Source: Ilyomonas sp965247435 (GTDB taxonomy: Bacteria > Bacteroidota > Bacteroidia > Chitinophagales > Chitinophagaceae). Taken from it: a stretch of DNA of 64,000 bases. The DNA lies in NCBI GenBank assembly GCA_965247435.1, contig OZ252019.1:682001-746000 (forward strand). The letters are read 5' to 3'. How positions within the stretch are numbered: the first letter of the stretch is position 1; each line of letters begins with the position of its first letter. Below the pieces are notes generated by a model, which made no database searches, was not told where the DNA came from, and saw nothing but the letters and a program-made list of their open reading frames with translations. The translations under genes were made by a program, and so were the position numbers. This document shows positions 28,821 through 38,161 of this stretch, in pieces.

Positions 28821-28973
28821 TTATGCCACAAGGGCGCAACGACTTTTAAGAAGGGTTTTTTTTTATAAGATTGCTCAGTATTTAAAAACCATTACGTATT
28901 TTATCTTTGGTTTTCTTTTTATACACAAAAACAAAAAGTTTTTCTATTCTTCGTGCCTTCGTGTCTTTGTGGC
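28821..28973. repeat. inverted short repeats in the leuS-ftsX gap
   Basis: GCCACAAGGGCGCAACGAC (from 28825) and the roughly complementary TTCGTGCCTTCGTGTCTTTG (28950-28969) face each other. The same wording recurs before the genes at 60306 and 63618. Confidence 0.45.
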
Positions 28974-29037
28974 GGATAATACATACTAAGCCGCTTAAAG
29001 CTGCGTTAAGAATGTGTGCAAATGTAGGCGAAACCCC

Positions 29038-29045
29038 TAAATTTG
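29038..29045 (+). promoter_or_regulatory. -7 box of ftsX
   Basis: TAAATTTG matches TAnnTTTG and lies 26 nt before ATG 29072, which excludes the longer open frame from 28907 as the true start. Confidence 0.45.
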
Positions 29046-29071
29046 CCCGACCTCAAAAACCTCTTTTACCT

Positions 29072-29947
29072 ATGGCGCAATTTGGCAAAGGCTCTTCTAA
29101 ACGCAGCAAGGCAAGTTATGTATATAGTGTTATCGGTGTATCGCTCATCCTCTTTTTAATGGGGGTAATGGGTTGGATATTCCTTAATTTTCAACAGGTA
29201 GGCAACTCGTTCAAAGAAGACATCCGCATCAGCGCTTACCTGCGTACGATGAACAAAGACACCATTGCGCAGATCCAGCAATTTATCGCTGCAAAGCCAT
29301 TTGCCAAAAGAGTAGAATATATTAATAAAGATAAGGCCAAAGCCTTATGGAATAAGGATGGCAACGAAGACTGGGATAAAATTTTAGACTATAACCCGCT
29401 GCCCGAAAGTATTGATTTTTACGCCAATGCCGCTTACCTTGATAAAGACAGCCTGCAAAAAATAAACAGCCAGTTGCTGGGTACTTATCCCGACCAGATA
29501 AGCGATATTACCTACCCGCAAACATTGGTGAATACGGTAAATGAAAAGACCAAAACATTCGGTATCGCTTTTTTGGTCGTTGCGGTAATATTGGGCATTA
29601 TCGTTATTGTAATTATTGATAATACCATACGGCTGGCCATGTTTAGCAACCGCTTTCTGATAAAAACCATGCAAATGGTAGGCGCCACGCGGCAGTTCAT
29701 TACAAGGCCGATGGATATACAAGCCTTAGTGAACGGGCTGATTAGTTCTGCCATCGCCATTTTACTGCTGTTCCTGCTCATTCAATGGGCGGAGAACTGG
29801 ATACCGCAGTTAAAAGCTATACATAACCTTCAACTAAACCTGTGGCTCTTTGGCGGCATGCTGCTGATTGGCGTTGGCATTTCCCTCTTCAGCACGCACC
29901 GCAGTGTAGTAAAATACCTGAAGCTGAAACTTGATGATTTGTATTAA
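29072..29947 (+). CDS. ftsX: cell division protein FtsX
   Basis: A 291-residue ABC-permease-like protein that with FtsE links the divisome to peptidoglycan hydrolases. It has an N-terminal membrane helix (VYSVIGVSLILFLMGVMGWI), a periplasmic domain at about residues 45-160 that begins FKEDIRISAYL, as in FtsX proteins, and three C-terminal helices with MQMVGATRQFITRPM between. The start ATG 29072 (MAQFGKGSSKRSKASY) is chosen from the -7 box and the family N-terminus. DUF3098 follows, as is usual in Bacteroidota. Confidence 0.93.
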   Translation: MAQFGKGSSKRSKASYVYSVIGVSLILFLMGVMGWIFLNFQQVGNSFKEDIRISAYLRTMNKDTIAQIQQFIAAKPFAKRVEYINKDKAKALWNKDGNEDWDKILDYNPLPESIDFYANAAYLDKDSLQKINSQLLGTYPDQISDITYPQTLVNTVNEKTKTFGIAFLVVAVILGIIVIVIIDNTIRLAMFSNRFLIKTMQMVGATRQFITRPMDIQALVNGLISSAIAILLLFLLIQWAENWIPQLKAIHNLQLNLWLFGGMLLIGVGISLFSTHRSVVKYLKLKLDDLY

Positions 29948-30047
29948 ATGATTATATGCGTTTTAAGCCGCAAGCTGCAGCACATTAGTTTAACTTGATA
30001 CTTGTAATTTTTTACTTTAATCTTGCACCCTTAATAACTACAGCATT

Positions 30048-30371
30048 ATGGCAGAGATCAAAAGAAACTATCAACCCGGTAAAAAAACGATTACGCCCGT
30101 TATTAAAACTGTCCTTGTAAAACAGCCGCTGACTTCTTTATTTACGAAGGAAAATTATAAGTGGATGATTATCGGGGCGGTAGTAGTAGCGCTGGGCATG
30201 ATACTGATGAGCGGTGGTAAAAATGAAAATCCAAACCAGTTTGATACGAAGCTTGTATATAGTACTACCCGCATTACCATTGCACCGATAATGATTTTAA
30301 TAGGCCTGATAATCGAAATCTATGCGATATTTAAGAAGCCGGCGCAAAAGGTTACCGAGCAAACAGTATAA
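30048..30371 (+). CDS. DUF3098 membrane protein
   Basis: A 107-residue protein with two membrane helices (MIIGAVVVALGMILMSGG at about residues 40-57 and IAPIMILIGLIIEIYAIF at about 78-95). The motif LFTKENYKWMIIG is typical of DUF3098, which nearly always lies after ftsX in Bacteroidota. Its role is unknown; position suggests a link to division or envelope assembly. A strong terminator follows. Confidence 0.9.
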   Translation: MAEIKRNYQPGKKTITPVIKTVLVKQPLTSLFTKENYKWMIIGAVVVALGMILMSGGKNENPNQFDTKLVYSTTRITIAPIMILIGLIIEIYAIFKKPAQKVTEQTV

Positions 30372-30412
30372 CTGTTCTTAATTATTCTAAATACATGAAT
30401 AATCTTTTATAT

Positions 30413-30440
30413 CCCGGCTGCTATAACAGCCGGGCTTTTT
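30413..30440 (+). terminator. terminator after DUF3098
   Basis: CCCGGCTG / CAGCCGGG stem (30413-30420, 30427-30434) with a 6-nt loop followed by CTTTTTT. Classical intrinsic terminator for the ftsX operon. Confidence 0.9.
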
Positions 30441-30708
30441 TATGAAAACAGCTCACCAGCTTTTAAATTTAATTGTTCCGCCATTATTGTTAACACCAAA
30501 GCCGCCTCTCTTTACAGGCTTAATAAATAAAAGAATTGTTTCGATGCATAGTTGTTTTTAGATAACCTGTTATACCAACGGTTTATCAGCCCTGTATATT
30601 TGTATTGGTTCTGCTTTGTGCTTCTTAATAATTAAACTTCGCAGATTCGGTATTGTTTTAGTATGGGTTAAAGAAAGCCTTATACACTCCGTTAAAACAA
30701 ACTCCATT

Positions 30709-31140
30709 ATGTGGCTAATCTTTGCCTTGCTCGATGCACTTATGGCTGCCATTTCCGTTACACTCACCAAAGCCGGCTTAAAAAATGTAAACCCTGTACT
30801 TGCTTTTGCTATACAATCTATTCTGATACTTACTATTTCGTGGAGCACGGTCTTCTTTCAAAAAGCACAATCGGATGTGTTAAAGATAGATAAGCAGGCA
30901 TGGATATTTATAGGCTGTGCGGGCGTTGCTACCTGCCTTGCTTCGCTCTTCCAGTTCCGTGCTTTAAAAGAAGGACACGCCGGCGCTGTATCCTCAATAG
31001 ACAGAAGCTCGCTGGTGCTTACCATACTATTTGCAACCTTGTTTTTAAAAGAAAAGCTTACGTGGCAGTTGGTAGTTGGCGGCCTGCTTATTGTTGGCGG
31101 CGCTATACTGATTGCTACCGGCAAGCAGGAAGGAAAATAA
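30709..31140 (+). CDS. EamA-family (DMT) small transporter
   Basis: A 143-residue membrane protein equal to one EamA half of a drug/metabolite transporter, with about four to five helices (MWLIFALLDALMAAISVTLT, AFAIQSILILTISWSTVFF, AWIFIGCAGVATCLASLF, LVVGGLLIVGGAILIATG). The conserved end SSIDRSSLVLTILFATLFLK fits single-domain family members that work as dimers. The frame opens further upstream at 30616, but ATG 30709 gives the expected N-terminus. Substrate unknown. Confidence 0.85.
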   Translation: MWLIFALLDALMAAISVTLTKAGLKNVNPVLAFAIQSILILTISWSTVFFQKAQSDVLKIDKQAWIFIGCAGVATCLASLFQFRALKEGHAGAVSSIDRSSLVLTILFATLFLKEKLTWQLVVGGLLIVGGAILIATGKQEGK

Positions 31141-31311
31141 TTCTTCTGCTGGTCATATATTATTTACCTGCAATAAAATCAACCTCTGTTCAGGTTGCTT
31201 TCCTTATTTTTATGCAACCGTTTTTATTTCAACGATTGGTTTAGTACTGGCTTCTGTTATATTTTTACCCTTATATCATCAACACTTCTTATTCGCCAAA
31301 ACAATTAAACA

Positions 31312-32508
31312 ATGAAAAAAACAGCAGTTCTTATTGCCGCAGCAGCCTTGTTTTCTTTACACACAAATACAATCGCGGCTCAGGGTGTTTTAGGTAAATT
31401 AAAGCAAAAAGTAAAAGACAAAGTAAACCAGACAGGCGGGAAAACGGATAAGCCCGCTGCTACCCCCGATTCAGCAGATAACACCGGTAATTCAAAACCT
31501 GCCCCGGACAATGGCACCCGGCAATCAGCCGGCGATGCTGCACCGGCAGTATTGAAGGTTTATCAGAACTATGATTTTGTACCCGGCGATAAAATTTTGT
31601 TTGATGATAATTTTACCAGCGACCAGGACGGCGAATTTCCGGCGCATTGGGAACTGGTTCAGGGGCAGGGTGTGATCAATAAAGTAAATAATACAACGCC
31701 CGCTTTTCATCTTACCGAAGGCAACTACGCACGGGTAAGTCCGCGTATGAAAACCGCTGCTTATCTTACCGATCCGTTTACCATTGAGTACGACCAGTAT
31801 TTTGTGGCTGGTGCATACGGCGGAAAGGTGATGCTGCAGTTTAAGAAAGACGATGCCGACCATGAGCATAGCATACAGGTAAGCAGCAGCGAAGTAGCTT
31901 TTAGCGGAGAGCAATCGTTCAGCAAATCGTTGCCGGAGGAGTTGAAAAATAATTACGAAAACAATTGGCATCATATAGCGATTGCCTGCAAAAGCAATCA
32001 GTTAAAAGTTTATGTTGATCAATACCGCATTTTAGTAGTTCCGGATACCAAGGCAGTTTACGAAAAGGTGCAGTTTGCAGGCATTGGCAGCGACGAGGCG
32101 CCGATTGTGTTCAGCAATGTACGCCTTGCTTCGGGCGGCAATATGAATATGGTGGGTAAGAAATTTACCGAGTCGAAAATTATAACGCACGGTATCAACT
32201 TCGATGTGGATAAGGCCACGATAAAGCCGGAAAGCATGGGTACTTTAAACATGATTGTGCATGTATTGCAGGACAATCCGGAGATAAAGTTTGAAGTGGA
32301 CGGCCATACGGATAACAGCGGTACTGCAGCACACAATCTTACGCTTTCCCAGCAGCGCGCCGAAGCCGTAAAAGTACAATTGATTATGCTGGGCATAAGC
32401 GCTGAAAGGCTTACTGCCAAAGGTTTTGGCGATACCAGGCCGATGAGCGATAATACCACTTTGGAAGGGAAAGCCAATAACAGGCGCGTAGAGTTTGTAA
32501 AACTGTAA
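31312..32508 (+). CDS. OmpA-family outer membrane protein with lectin-like domain
   Basis: A 398-residue exported protein: signal peptide about residues 1-23 (ending IAA), a low-complexity Pro/Ala/Asp linker (about 30-75), a LamG/concanavalin-like beta domain (about 95-275, ILFDDNFTSDQDGEFPAHWE, NNWHHIAIACKSNQLKVYVD) and a C-terminal OmpA domain (about 285-398) with the peptidoglycan motif FEVDGHTDNSGTAAHNLTLSQQRAEAV shown here in parts: VDGHTDNSG, NLTLSQQRA, NNRRVEF. It should tether the outer membrane to peptidoglycan non-covalently; the ligand of the beta domain is unknown. Confidence 0.88.
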   Translation: MKKTAVLIAAAALFSLHTNTIAAQGVLGKLKQKVKDKVNQTGGKTDKPAATPDSADNTGNSKPAPDNGTRQSAGDAAPAVLKVYQNYDFVPGDKILFDDNFTSDQDGEFPAHWELVQGQGVINKVNNTTPAFHLTEGNYARVSPRMKTAAYLTDPFTIEYDQYFVAGAYGGKVMLQFKKDDADHEHSIQVSSSEVAFSGEQSFSKSLPEELKNNYENNWHHIAIACKSNQLKVYVDQYRILVVPDTKAVYEKVQFAGIGSDEAPIVFSNVRLASGGNMNMVGKKFTESKIITHGINFDVDKATIKPESMGTLNMIVHVLQDNPEIKFEVDGHTDNSGTAAHNLTLSQQRAEAVKVQLIMLGISAERLTAKGFGDTRPMSDNTTLEGKANNRRVEFVKL

Positions 32509-32690
32509 GCTGCAGTTTAGAGGACAACCCAATAACCTTGTGCTGTATTTGCTTCGCCTGCGTTCCTAACTGCATAAAAAGTAATTATTTTTCCTGCCAT
32601 GACTGAAACCTGGCGTATGCAATATCAATAAAGTAATGTTTTGGACCCGGATGGGTAATTATTCAATGAACCATTACCAATTAACAATCT

Positions 32691-34916
32691 TCAATCTCCT
32701 GTCAGGCTTTCCAGCTTATTAAATGCTTCTGCATTGATAGCGCTGTTGAGCGATGCGGCGATGTCTTTTTTTTCGGAAGCGGTAAGGTGAAAGCTAAGTG
32801 AAGCAACAGCGTCTTTTTTAGAAGGAATATACTGGAAACTGAGCCTGTAAAAATTTGGTCCGTACCCTTCCGATAAATAATCCAATTGCTCTAACTGGTT
32901 GTAGGTTTGCATCCGGAACCAGTTGTACTGCAGCAGAAGCAGCGGCTTGGTAATAAAACCTGAAATGCTGTTGTTTTCAAAAGGCCGGTCCCAGTCGCCC
33001 GCCTGTCGGTCGCGTATCTGTATCACGATCACTTTGCTGGTATTTTGCTGTAGCCAGTCTTTAAAAGTATTGATAAACCGGAAGGTTGTTTCCTGCCCGA
33101 AGTTATCTCGCAGGCCCGCATCCAGCACATCGATGACCGGGTCGCTGGGCAGCCAAACATTGGGCAACACATACGGAAAAGTGGCATTCATGCGCAGGGC
33201 CGACAGCATACTAAGGTTGAGCGGGTTTTGCTTTTGAAAGAAGGATGCAAAGTCAATTGCATCAATTTCCTTGGCCGGAATGCGGGTAGTATCGAAGCCT
33301 GCCTGCATCAGGTAGCGCTGCGGCCGGGTGCTGATAATCATCTTGCGGCCATCGCGGCTGATCGTGCTGTTGAAAATAAGCGTAGGTATCTGTGCCTGCA
33401 GTTCCGCCTCTTTAAAATCAGCCAGTTTTTTATTAAGCAGGCCCTGCGTATTGTAATTAAGCTTTTGCTCAAATGCATAAGCCCGGTCTTTTACATATTC
33501 GTAACCGTTTACCTCAAATTTTGCTGCCGGCCCCATCATATCGCGGGTAATAAAAGACGAGAACAAAGGGTTCAGCAGATCGCGGGAAATATTATCGGCA
33601 AAGGTTTTAGCCTGCAGGTTAATGGTTTTTCCCTTTAGCCTTTCCAAAAACAGGCTGCGGAAATAAGTGGCGCCCAGCATACCGCCCGATGCACCGCTAA
33701 TGAGCACGGTATGTGGCATTAGTGCGCCATGTGTTATACTATCCAGGCGCTGCAGGATGTTCATGGTAAAGGCCGCACTGCGGTTGCCGCCGCCGCTTAC
33801 ATTTATCAGGTACATTACCGGCTTAGCCTCTTTTTGCTTTGCCTTCCATGTATTCAGCGTTTGCAAAAAAGCCTGCTTATCAGCCTGTATATTAGCGGGC
33901 GAGGTCATGGCTTCTATCGCTTCTTTGGTATATGCAGACGGCGGTATTTTCTTATCATAATTAAGCCCGTAAGCCCGGTTGCGCAGGTCTATAATCCCGT
34001 TGCTGTTAAGCGTGTTGATGATGATATACAGCAGGATGATAACAGGGATACTCCACGAACGGAGAAAAAGAGAAAACGCGCCGGCTACACTTATAAGAAT
34101 GGCAAAGAAGATAGTTGTACTTGCTGCTGCAGGTATCTGAAACAGAGCGCTGTCTGATAAATAACCGACACTCACTAAAAAAATGAAAGCTAACAAAACG
34201 GCCAGCACCGCTGCGAGGTGATGCTGCTTAAAAATAGTATTTAAAAAATCTTCGCTGTAATGGCGCACATCGCGCGGCTTGCGCAAGCCTAACTTTGCAC
34301 TAAAGAACCAAAGGATGCGTATCTCCCCTTTGTAATGCGGCAGCGGGTTGGTAAGAATAGCCGCCGAATAATTTTCATTAGCCTTGGTAATAGTAGCCCG
34401 CAGCCGCCGGTAAATATTTTTATCGGCGCCAAAAAAGTAGCCGAATGCAATGAACGTTGCAATGATAAAACCCAGTAAGAAACTGCCCGATAAAATGCCT
34501 ACTCTTGCAGCAGGTATCAGTTCCTCATTTATGTCATAGGGAACCGCTTTTGCAAAATAAAAGATAAGAAAGAGCAGCGGCAGCACGGCATTGTTGATGC
34601 AGTATTTTAAAAACGGCTGCGCCGTAGTGGCGAGAAAGCGGATATGCTTGGTGTGCAGAATAAAGGTGGTAATGTTCCAGCTCATGATAAAAATACCGAT
34701 GGCAAAACCGGTAAGGCCCATGCTCCAGGCATTAACGGAGCCCCAGTATTCCGGCGCCAGAAACAGGGAATCGGCGCCATACGGCTGCAGGAAATCGCCG
34801 TTTACCGTAGCAAACAATACATACCAGAATATCAGCAATACCTGGTAGCGCCTGAAGTGCAGCAGGAACAATTGTACAGGCAGGGAAAAATAAAATCCGG
34901 TAATGTATTTTTTCAT
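32691..34916 (-). CDS. membrane-anchored patatin-like phospholipase
   Basis: A 741-residue protein with about seven to eight predicted membrane helices in the first 300 residues and a patatin domain after about residue 365. Patatin motifs are present: oxyanion loop SGGGNRS, nucleophile elbow ISGASGGMLGA (Ser of GASGG) and the catalytic Asp in VLDAGLRDN. These enzymes release fatty acids from lipids using a Ser-Asp dyad. The large membrane part suggests action at the inner membrane. Neither gene neighbour explains a specific role. Confidence 0.85.
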   Translation of the reverse strand: MKKYITGFYFSLPVQLFLLHFRRYQVLLIFWYVLFATVNGDFLQPYGADSLFLAPEYWGSVNAWSMGLTGFAIGIFIMSWNITTFILHTKHIRFLATTAQPFLKYCINNAVLPLLFLIFYFAKAVPYDINEELIPAARVGILSGSFLLGFIIATFIAFGYFFGADKNIYRRLRATITKANENYSAAILTNPLPHYKGEIRILWFFSAKLGLRKPRDVRHYSEDFLNTIFKQHHLAAVLAVLLAFIFLVSVGYLSDSALFQIPAAASTTIFFAILISVAGAFSLFLRSWSIPVIILLYIIINTLNSNGIIDLRNRAYGLNYDKKIPPSAYTKEAIEAMTSPANIQADKQAFLQTLNTWKAKQKEAKPVMYLINVSGGGNRSAAFTMNILQRLDSITHGALMPHTVLISGASGGMLGATYFRSLFLERLKGKTINLQAKTFADNISRDLLNPLFSSFITRDMMGPAAKFEVNGYEYVKDRAYAFEQKLNYNTQGLLNKKLADFKEAELQAQIPTLIFNSTISRDGRKMIISTRPQRYLMQAGFDTTRIPAKEIDAIDFASFFQKQNPLNLSMLSALRMNATFPYVLPNVWLPSDPVIDVLDAGLRDNFGQETTFRFINTFKDWLQQNTSKVIVIQIRDRQAGDWDRPFENNSISGFITKPLLLLQYNWFRMQTYNQLEQLDYLSEGYGPNFYRLSFQYIPSKKDAVASLSFHLTASEKKDIAASLNSAINAEAFNKLESLTGD

Positions 34917-35088
34917 ACAAGGTTTCAGGTATGCTATCCGCCATCAGCCTTTGTGTTTTGAGTAAGGAGCTTAAGCTATAGCCACTGCGTCAGGTAATTA
35001 CCCTACGCAACTTCAGTCGCTTTCTATCAACTGCCAACTGTCATATCATTTGTCAATTCCAGGCTGTTAGCAGGCAACTTCCCGCTTG

Positions 35089-35442
35089 TTATTTTCTATT
35101 TTTCTTATCGCCAATCAATCCTTCAATAACATACGTTACAACCGATAGCAGGATACTGAACCAAAAAGCCGACCACCAGTTAAGCACGCTAAAACCGCTT
35201 ACCAGCGAGGCCGTCCATTTGATAATAATGGTATTGATAACCAGCAGGAACAACCCTAACGTAAGTACGGTAACCGGTATGGTAAGCAATACAAGTATTG
35301 GTTTAATAAATGTATTCAGCAGCGCCAGCACCAGCGCAACAATAATAGCCGTAACCCCGCTGCTGATGGTTACGCCCGGCAGCAGGTAAGACGCTATTAA
35401 AGCTGCCAAGGCCGTTATTAATATTTTGCCTGTAAAGCGCAT
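35089..35442 (-). CDS. phage-holin-family (superfamily IV) membrane protein
   Basis: A 117-residue protein with four membrane helices (ILITALAALIASYLLPG, AIIVALVLALLNTFIKPIL, VLTLGLFLLVINTIIIKW, FWFSILLSVVTYVIEGLI). It matches the 4TMS holin-like family common in bacterial chromosomes; no lysis cassette or phage gene is near, so a true holin role is doubtful. It starts 5 nt after the stop of the M16 gene and is likely co-transcribed with it. Confidence 0.88.
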   Translation of the reverse strand: MRFTGKILITALAALIASYLLPGVTISSGVTAIIVALVLALLNTFIKPILVLLTIPVTVLTLGLFLLVINTIIIKWTASLVSGFSVLNWWSAFWFSILLSVVTYVIEGLIGDKKNRK

Positions 35443-35447
35443 ACAAT

Positions 35448-36728
35448 TTATATTACGGTAAGCTGATAAAAACTTTCTGCCTGCAAATATTTATTAGCCA
35501 AAGCCTGTAGTTCCTCCGCCGTGATGGTTTTAACGATGTCCAGGCTTTTGTAAAAATAATCACCGCCAAGCCCGTGCAAAATATAATTTTTCCAGCGGTT
35601 AATAATCTGGAAAGGACCATCCAGATCGCCCAGCAAGGTGCCGATCATGTGGTTGCGCACGAGGTACAGTTCTTCCTCACCAATCGGCTCGTCGCGCAGG
35701 CGCTGCATTTCGTGGTAAATTTCTTTTATAGTGGCTTCGCTTACATCCCTGCCGGCTTCGGTGCTGATAACCCAGGCGCTGGTTTGCAAATGGTTTTCTA
35801 TATGGCTGTGAATACCGTAGGTATAGCCTTTGTCTTCGCGGATATTACTCATGAGGCGCGAACCGAAATAGCCGCCAAAAATATTATTAAGCACCTGCGC
35901 TTTGGGATAATCCGGGTGATGCCTGTTGGGGAAAGGCGTTGCCAGCCGGATGGCGCTTTGCACGCCCTGCGCATCGTTGATGATGTGTGCATGCTTGTTG
36001 GCCGAAGGCTGTGGCTGGTGCTCCACCACCGGCAGCGGCAATTTATTAATCGGCAATGCGCCGATGTGGCTGTTCAGTTGCTGTATAATATCATGCGGCA
36101 GTTTGCCGGCAACAAAAAGGAGGCATTTGCCCCGCGTATAATATTGTTCGTAAAAAGCGGCAAGCTGTTGCTGCTGCAGTTCATCATAAGCTTTGGTAGA
36201 AGTGTATTTGCCATACGGATGATCAAAGCCGTACAAGCTTTCATCTATTAAGCGGTTGGCTACAAAGTCGCACTTCTTCAGGTTTACCTGCAGGCGCTGC
36301 TGCTGATTTTGCTTGTAGATATCCAATTCCTCCTCCGGAAAAATACTCTCGCTCAGCAACTCGGAGATTACCGGCAGCAACTCATTTACATGCTTGCTAA
36401 GGCAGTGTAAAGAAAGGGTAGCGGTTTCGTTGTGGCAATGCCGGTTGAGGTAGGCGCCATAAAATTCAAAATGCTCGTTTATATCAAATGCGCTGCGCTG
36501 GCGTGTGCCATTCTTCAGCATGAAGTTGGTAGTAGCAGCAACGATATTCTGCTGCTCGTACCAGTTGCCTGCAAAGAACACAAGCTCTATCAGCAGCACT
36601 TCCTGTGTGCCGGCATTGATAGCATATACCGGCGTGCCATTATCCAGCTCATAATAATCGCAGGTCTTTAACTTCAGGTCAAGTGCTACAGGATCGTGTA
36701 TGGGAGGCGCTGTTTTTCTGTTTATCAT
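35448..36728 (-). CDS. M16-family peptidase-like protein without zinc motif
   Basis: An M16-fold protein of about 426 residues. The site of HxxEH reads AATTNFMLKNG, so it is inactive by sequence. The C-terminal half keeps GGYFGSRLMSNIREDKGYTY, the substrate-binding region of the family. No signal peptide is seen, so it may be cytoplasmic, unlike the 2.4-5.1 kb pair. A -7-like box (TAATTTTG) ends just before ATG 36737, so translation from ATG 36728 (MINRKTAPP) is preferred; the frame extends to 36845. No catalytic partner is adjacent. Confidence 0.82.
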   Translation of the reverse strand: MINRKTAPPIHDPVALDLKLKTCDYYELDNGTPVYAINAGTQEVLLIELVFFAGNWYEQQNIVAATTNFMLKNGTRQRSAFDINEHFEFYGAYLNRHCHNETATLSLHCLSKHVNELLPVISELLSESIFPEEELDIYKQNQQQRLQVNLKKCDFVANRLIDESLYGFDHPYGKYTSTKAYDELQQQQLAAFYEQYYTRGKCLLFVAGKLPHDIIQQLNSHIGALPINKLPLPVVEHQPQPSANKHAHIINDAQGVQSAIRLATPFPNRHHPDYPKAQVLNNIFGGYFGSRLMSNIREDKGYTYGIHSHIENHLQTSAWVISTEAGRDVSEATIKEIYHEMQRLRDEPIGEEELYLVRNHMIGTLLGDLDGPFQIINRWKNYILHGLGGDYFYKSLDIVKTITAEELQALANKYLQAESFYQLTVI

Positions 36729-36787
36729 ATCCTTCATCAAAATTATAGGTGCAAAAGTAACTGTTGGCCGCTGATAGTGTACAGTTG

Positions 36788-37555
36788 TTAGCCGGTGGTA
36801 ACCGGTATGGGCGGTGGCTGGCTGCTTTTCTTTTCCAATAACCACCAGAGCCGCCGGCGCTGTCTTATTTTATAATTAGTAGTAATATACGTGCTGATGT
36901 GCGCCATTGCTTCGTCAGTGTTATCGGTAAGCAATACAAGATTCAGGTCGGCCGGTGAGATGGTGCCTTTATCGGCCATATCCTGTATGGCTTCCATTAA
37001 AGGCGTATAATATTCCTTTCCATACAATACAAGCGGGAACTGCGTGAGTGTTTTGGTTTGAATTAAAGTAATGGTTTGGAAGAATTCATCCATCGTTCCA
37101 AAACCGCCCGGCATGATGATGAAGGCATACGAATACTTAATCAGCAGCGTTTTGCGGACAAAAAAATATTCGAACGTAACCGACTTGTGCAGGTAAGGAT
37201 TTTCCTTTTGCTCCTGCGGCAACACAATATTGCAGCCGATGCTGGTGCCGCCGTTTTCAAAAGCGCCGCGGTTAGCCGCTTCCATAATGCCGGGGCCGCC
37301 GCCCGTCATGGTGCTGAAGCCAAGCTGTGCAATGCGTTTGCCAAATTCGCGGGCGGCAATGTAATAGGGGTGATCTTCTTTAAAACGCGCTGAACCGAAT
37401 ACCGTAATACAGGGATTTTCAAAATACAGTTTGCGGATGCCTTTGAAGAATTGCGCCATTACTTTAAAGAGAAAAACAAATTCATACCCGCGGCTGTGCG
37501 GACCATCTAAATACACATGTTCTTTGGCAGGAATAATACGTTGGGGTTCTTTCAT
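36788..37555 (-). CDS. LOG-family (TIGR00730) phosphoribohydrolase-like protein
   Basis: A 255-residue Rossmann-fold protein of the LOG family. Both signatures are seen: GGGPGIMEAANRGA and MPGGFGTMDEFFQ, the latter with the catalytic Glu. Characterised members cleave cytokinin riboside monophosphates or other nucleoside monophosphates to the base and ribose 5-phosphate. The start ATG 37555 (MKEPQRIIPAKEH) is preferred over 37606. The physiological substrate in bacteria is generally not certain. Confidence 0.9.
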   Translation of the reverse strand: MKEPQRIIPAKEHVYLDGPHSRGYEFVFLFKVMAQFFKGIRKLYFENPCITVFGSARFKEDHPYYIAAREFGKRIAQLGFSTMTGGGPGIMEAANRGAFENGGTSIGCNIVLPQEQKENPYLHKSVTFEYFFVRKTLLIKYSYAFIIMPGGFGTMDEFFQTITLIQTKTLTQFPLVLYGKEYYTPLMEAIQDMADKGTISPADLNLVLLTDNTDEAMAHISTYITTNYKIRQRRRLWWLLEKKSSQPPPIPVTTG

Positions 37556-37631
37556 GCTATGTTTGATACTTTTAAAATAAATGTATAGCTTAGGAGAATA
37601 CAACAATATCTATACTTAAATAATATTCAAA

Positions 37632-38102
37632 ATGAAGTTTCTGTTTTTATTAATTACTGCGATGTTGCTTTACAATCATGGTTACCCGCAGCAACATCAG
37701 CCAACAGCTTACCTCCAGGTAAAATTTGTAAAAGATCATGACGTGAATAAAAACCGCATTATTTACTATCACATTGCTGCAGAACCTGGCTGCAATAGGG
37801 CTAAGGACATTTACAAACTGTTCTCTTATAGCAATACGAAGGCGCTGGATACCATTCCGGCAATGTATTACGGAAAGCAAAATGAAGCTAAACAAATTGA
37901 TACCGCAGCCAGCTTTTACAACTACTTTAGCAGTCCTACGGAAGCGCTCAATTTTATGGCTTCCAGGCACTGGATTTTGGTAACCGTTTTCAGCGAACTA
38001 AGCTCCGGTTATACATACGAAAACGGATCAAACGGAAACGGACTTGTTCCAATAACAACTGTGTCTTCCGGTGCAGTGTATTGTTTTAAAAAGGAAGAAT
38101 AA
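37632..38102 (+). CDS. hypothetical exported protein
   Basis: A 156-residue protein with a signal peptide of about 20 residues (LFLLITAMLLYNHGYPQ). The mature part has no recognised domain; it contains one Cys near the middle (EPGCNRAKD) and a C-terminal one (AVYCFKKEE). Its stop overlaps the ATG of an upstream extension of the next gene (38102), so the two are probably one transcript. Function unknown. Confidence 0.6.
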   Translation: MKFLFLLITAMLLYNHGYPQQHQPTAYLQVKFVKDHDVNKNRIIYYHIAAEPGCNRAKDIYKLFSYSNTKALDTIPAMYYGKQNEAKQIDTAASFYNYFSSPTEALNFMASRHWILVTVFSELSSGYTYENGSNGNGLVPITTVSSGAVYCFKKEE

Positions 38103-38161
38103 TGTTGCTGTTTTTATTTTTAAAATGTACCACATTGCTTATTCATGCTTACTGTAAACAG

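Noticed and set aside
35089..35442. Prophage holin
   Set aside because: No endolysin, portal, terminase or integrase nearby; this holin-like family is common in chromosomes.
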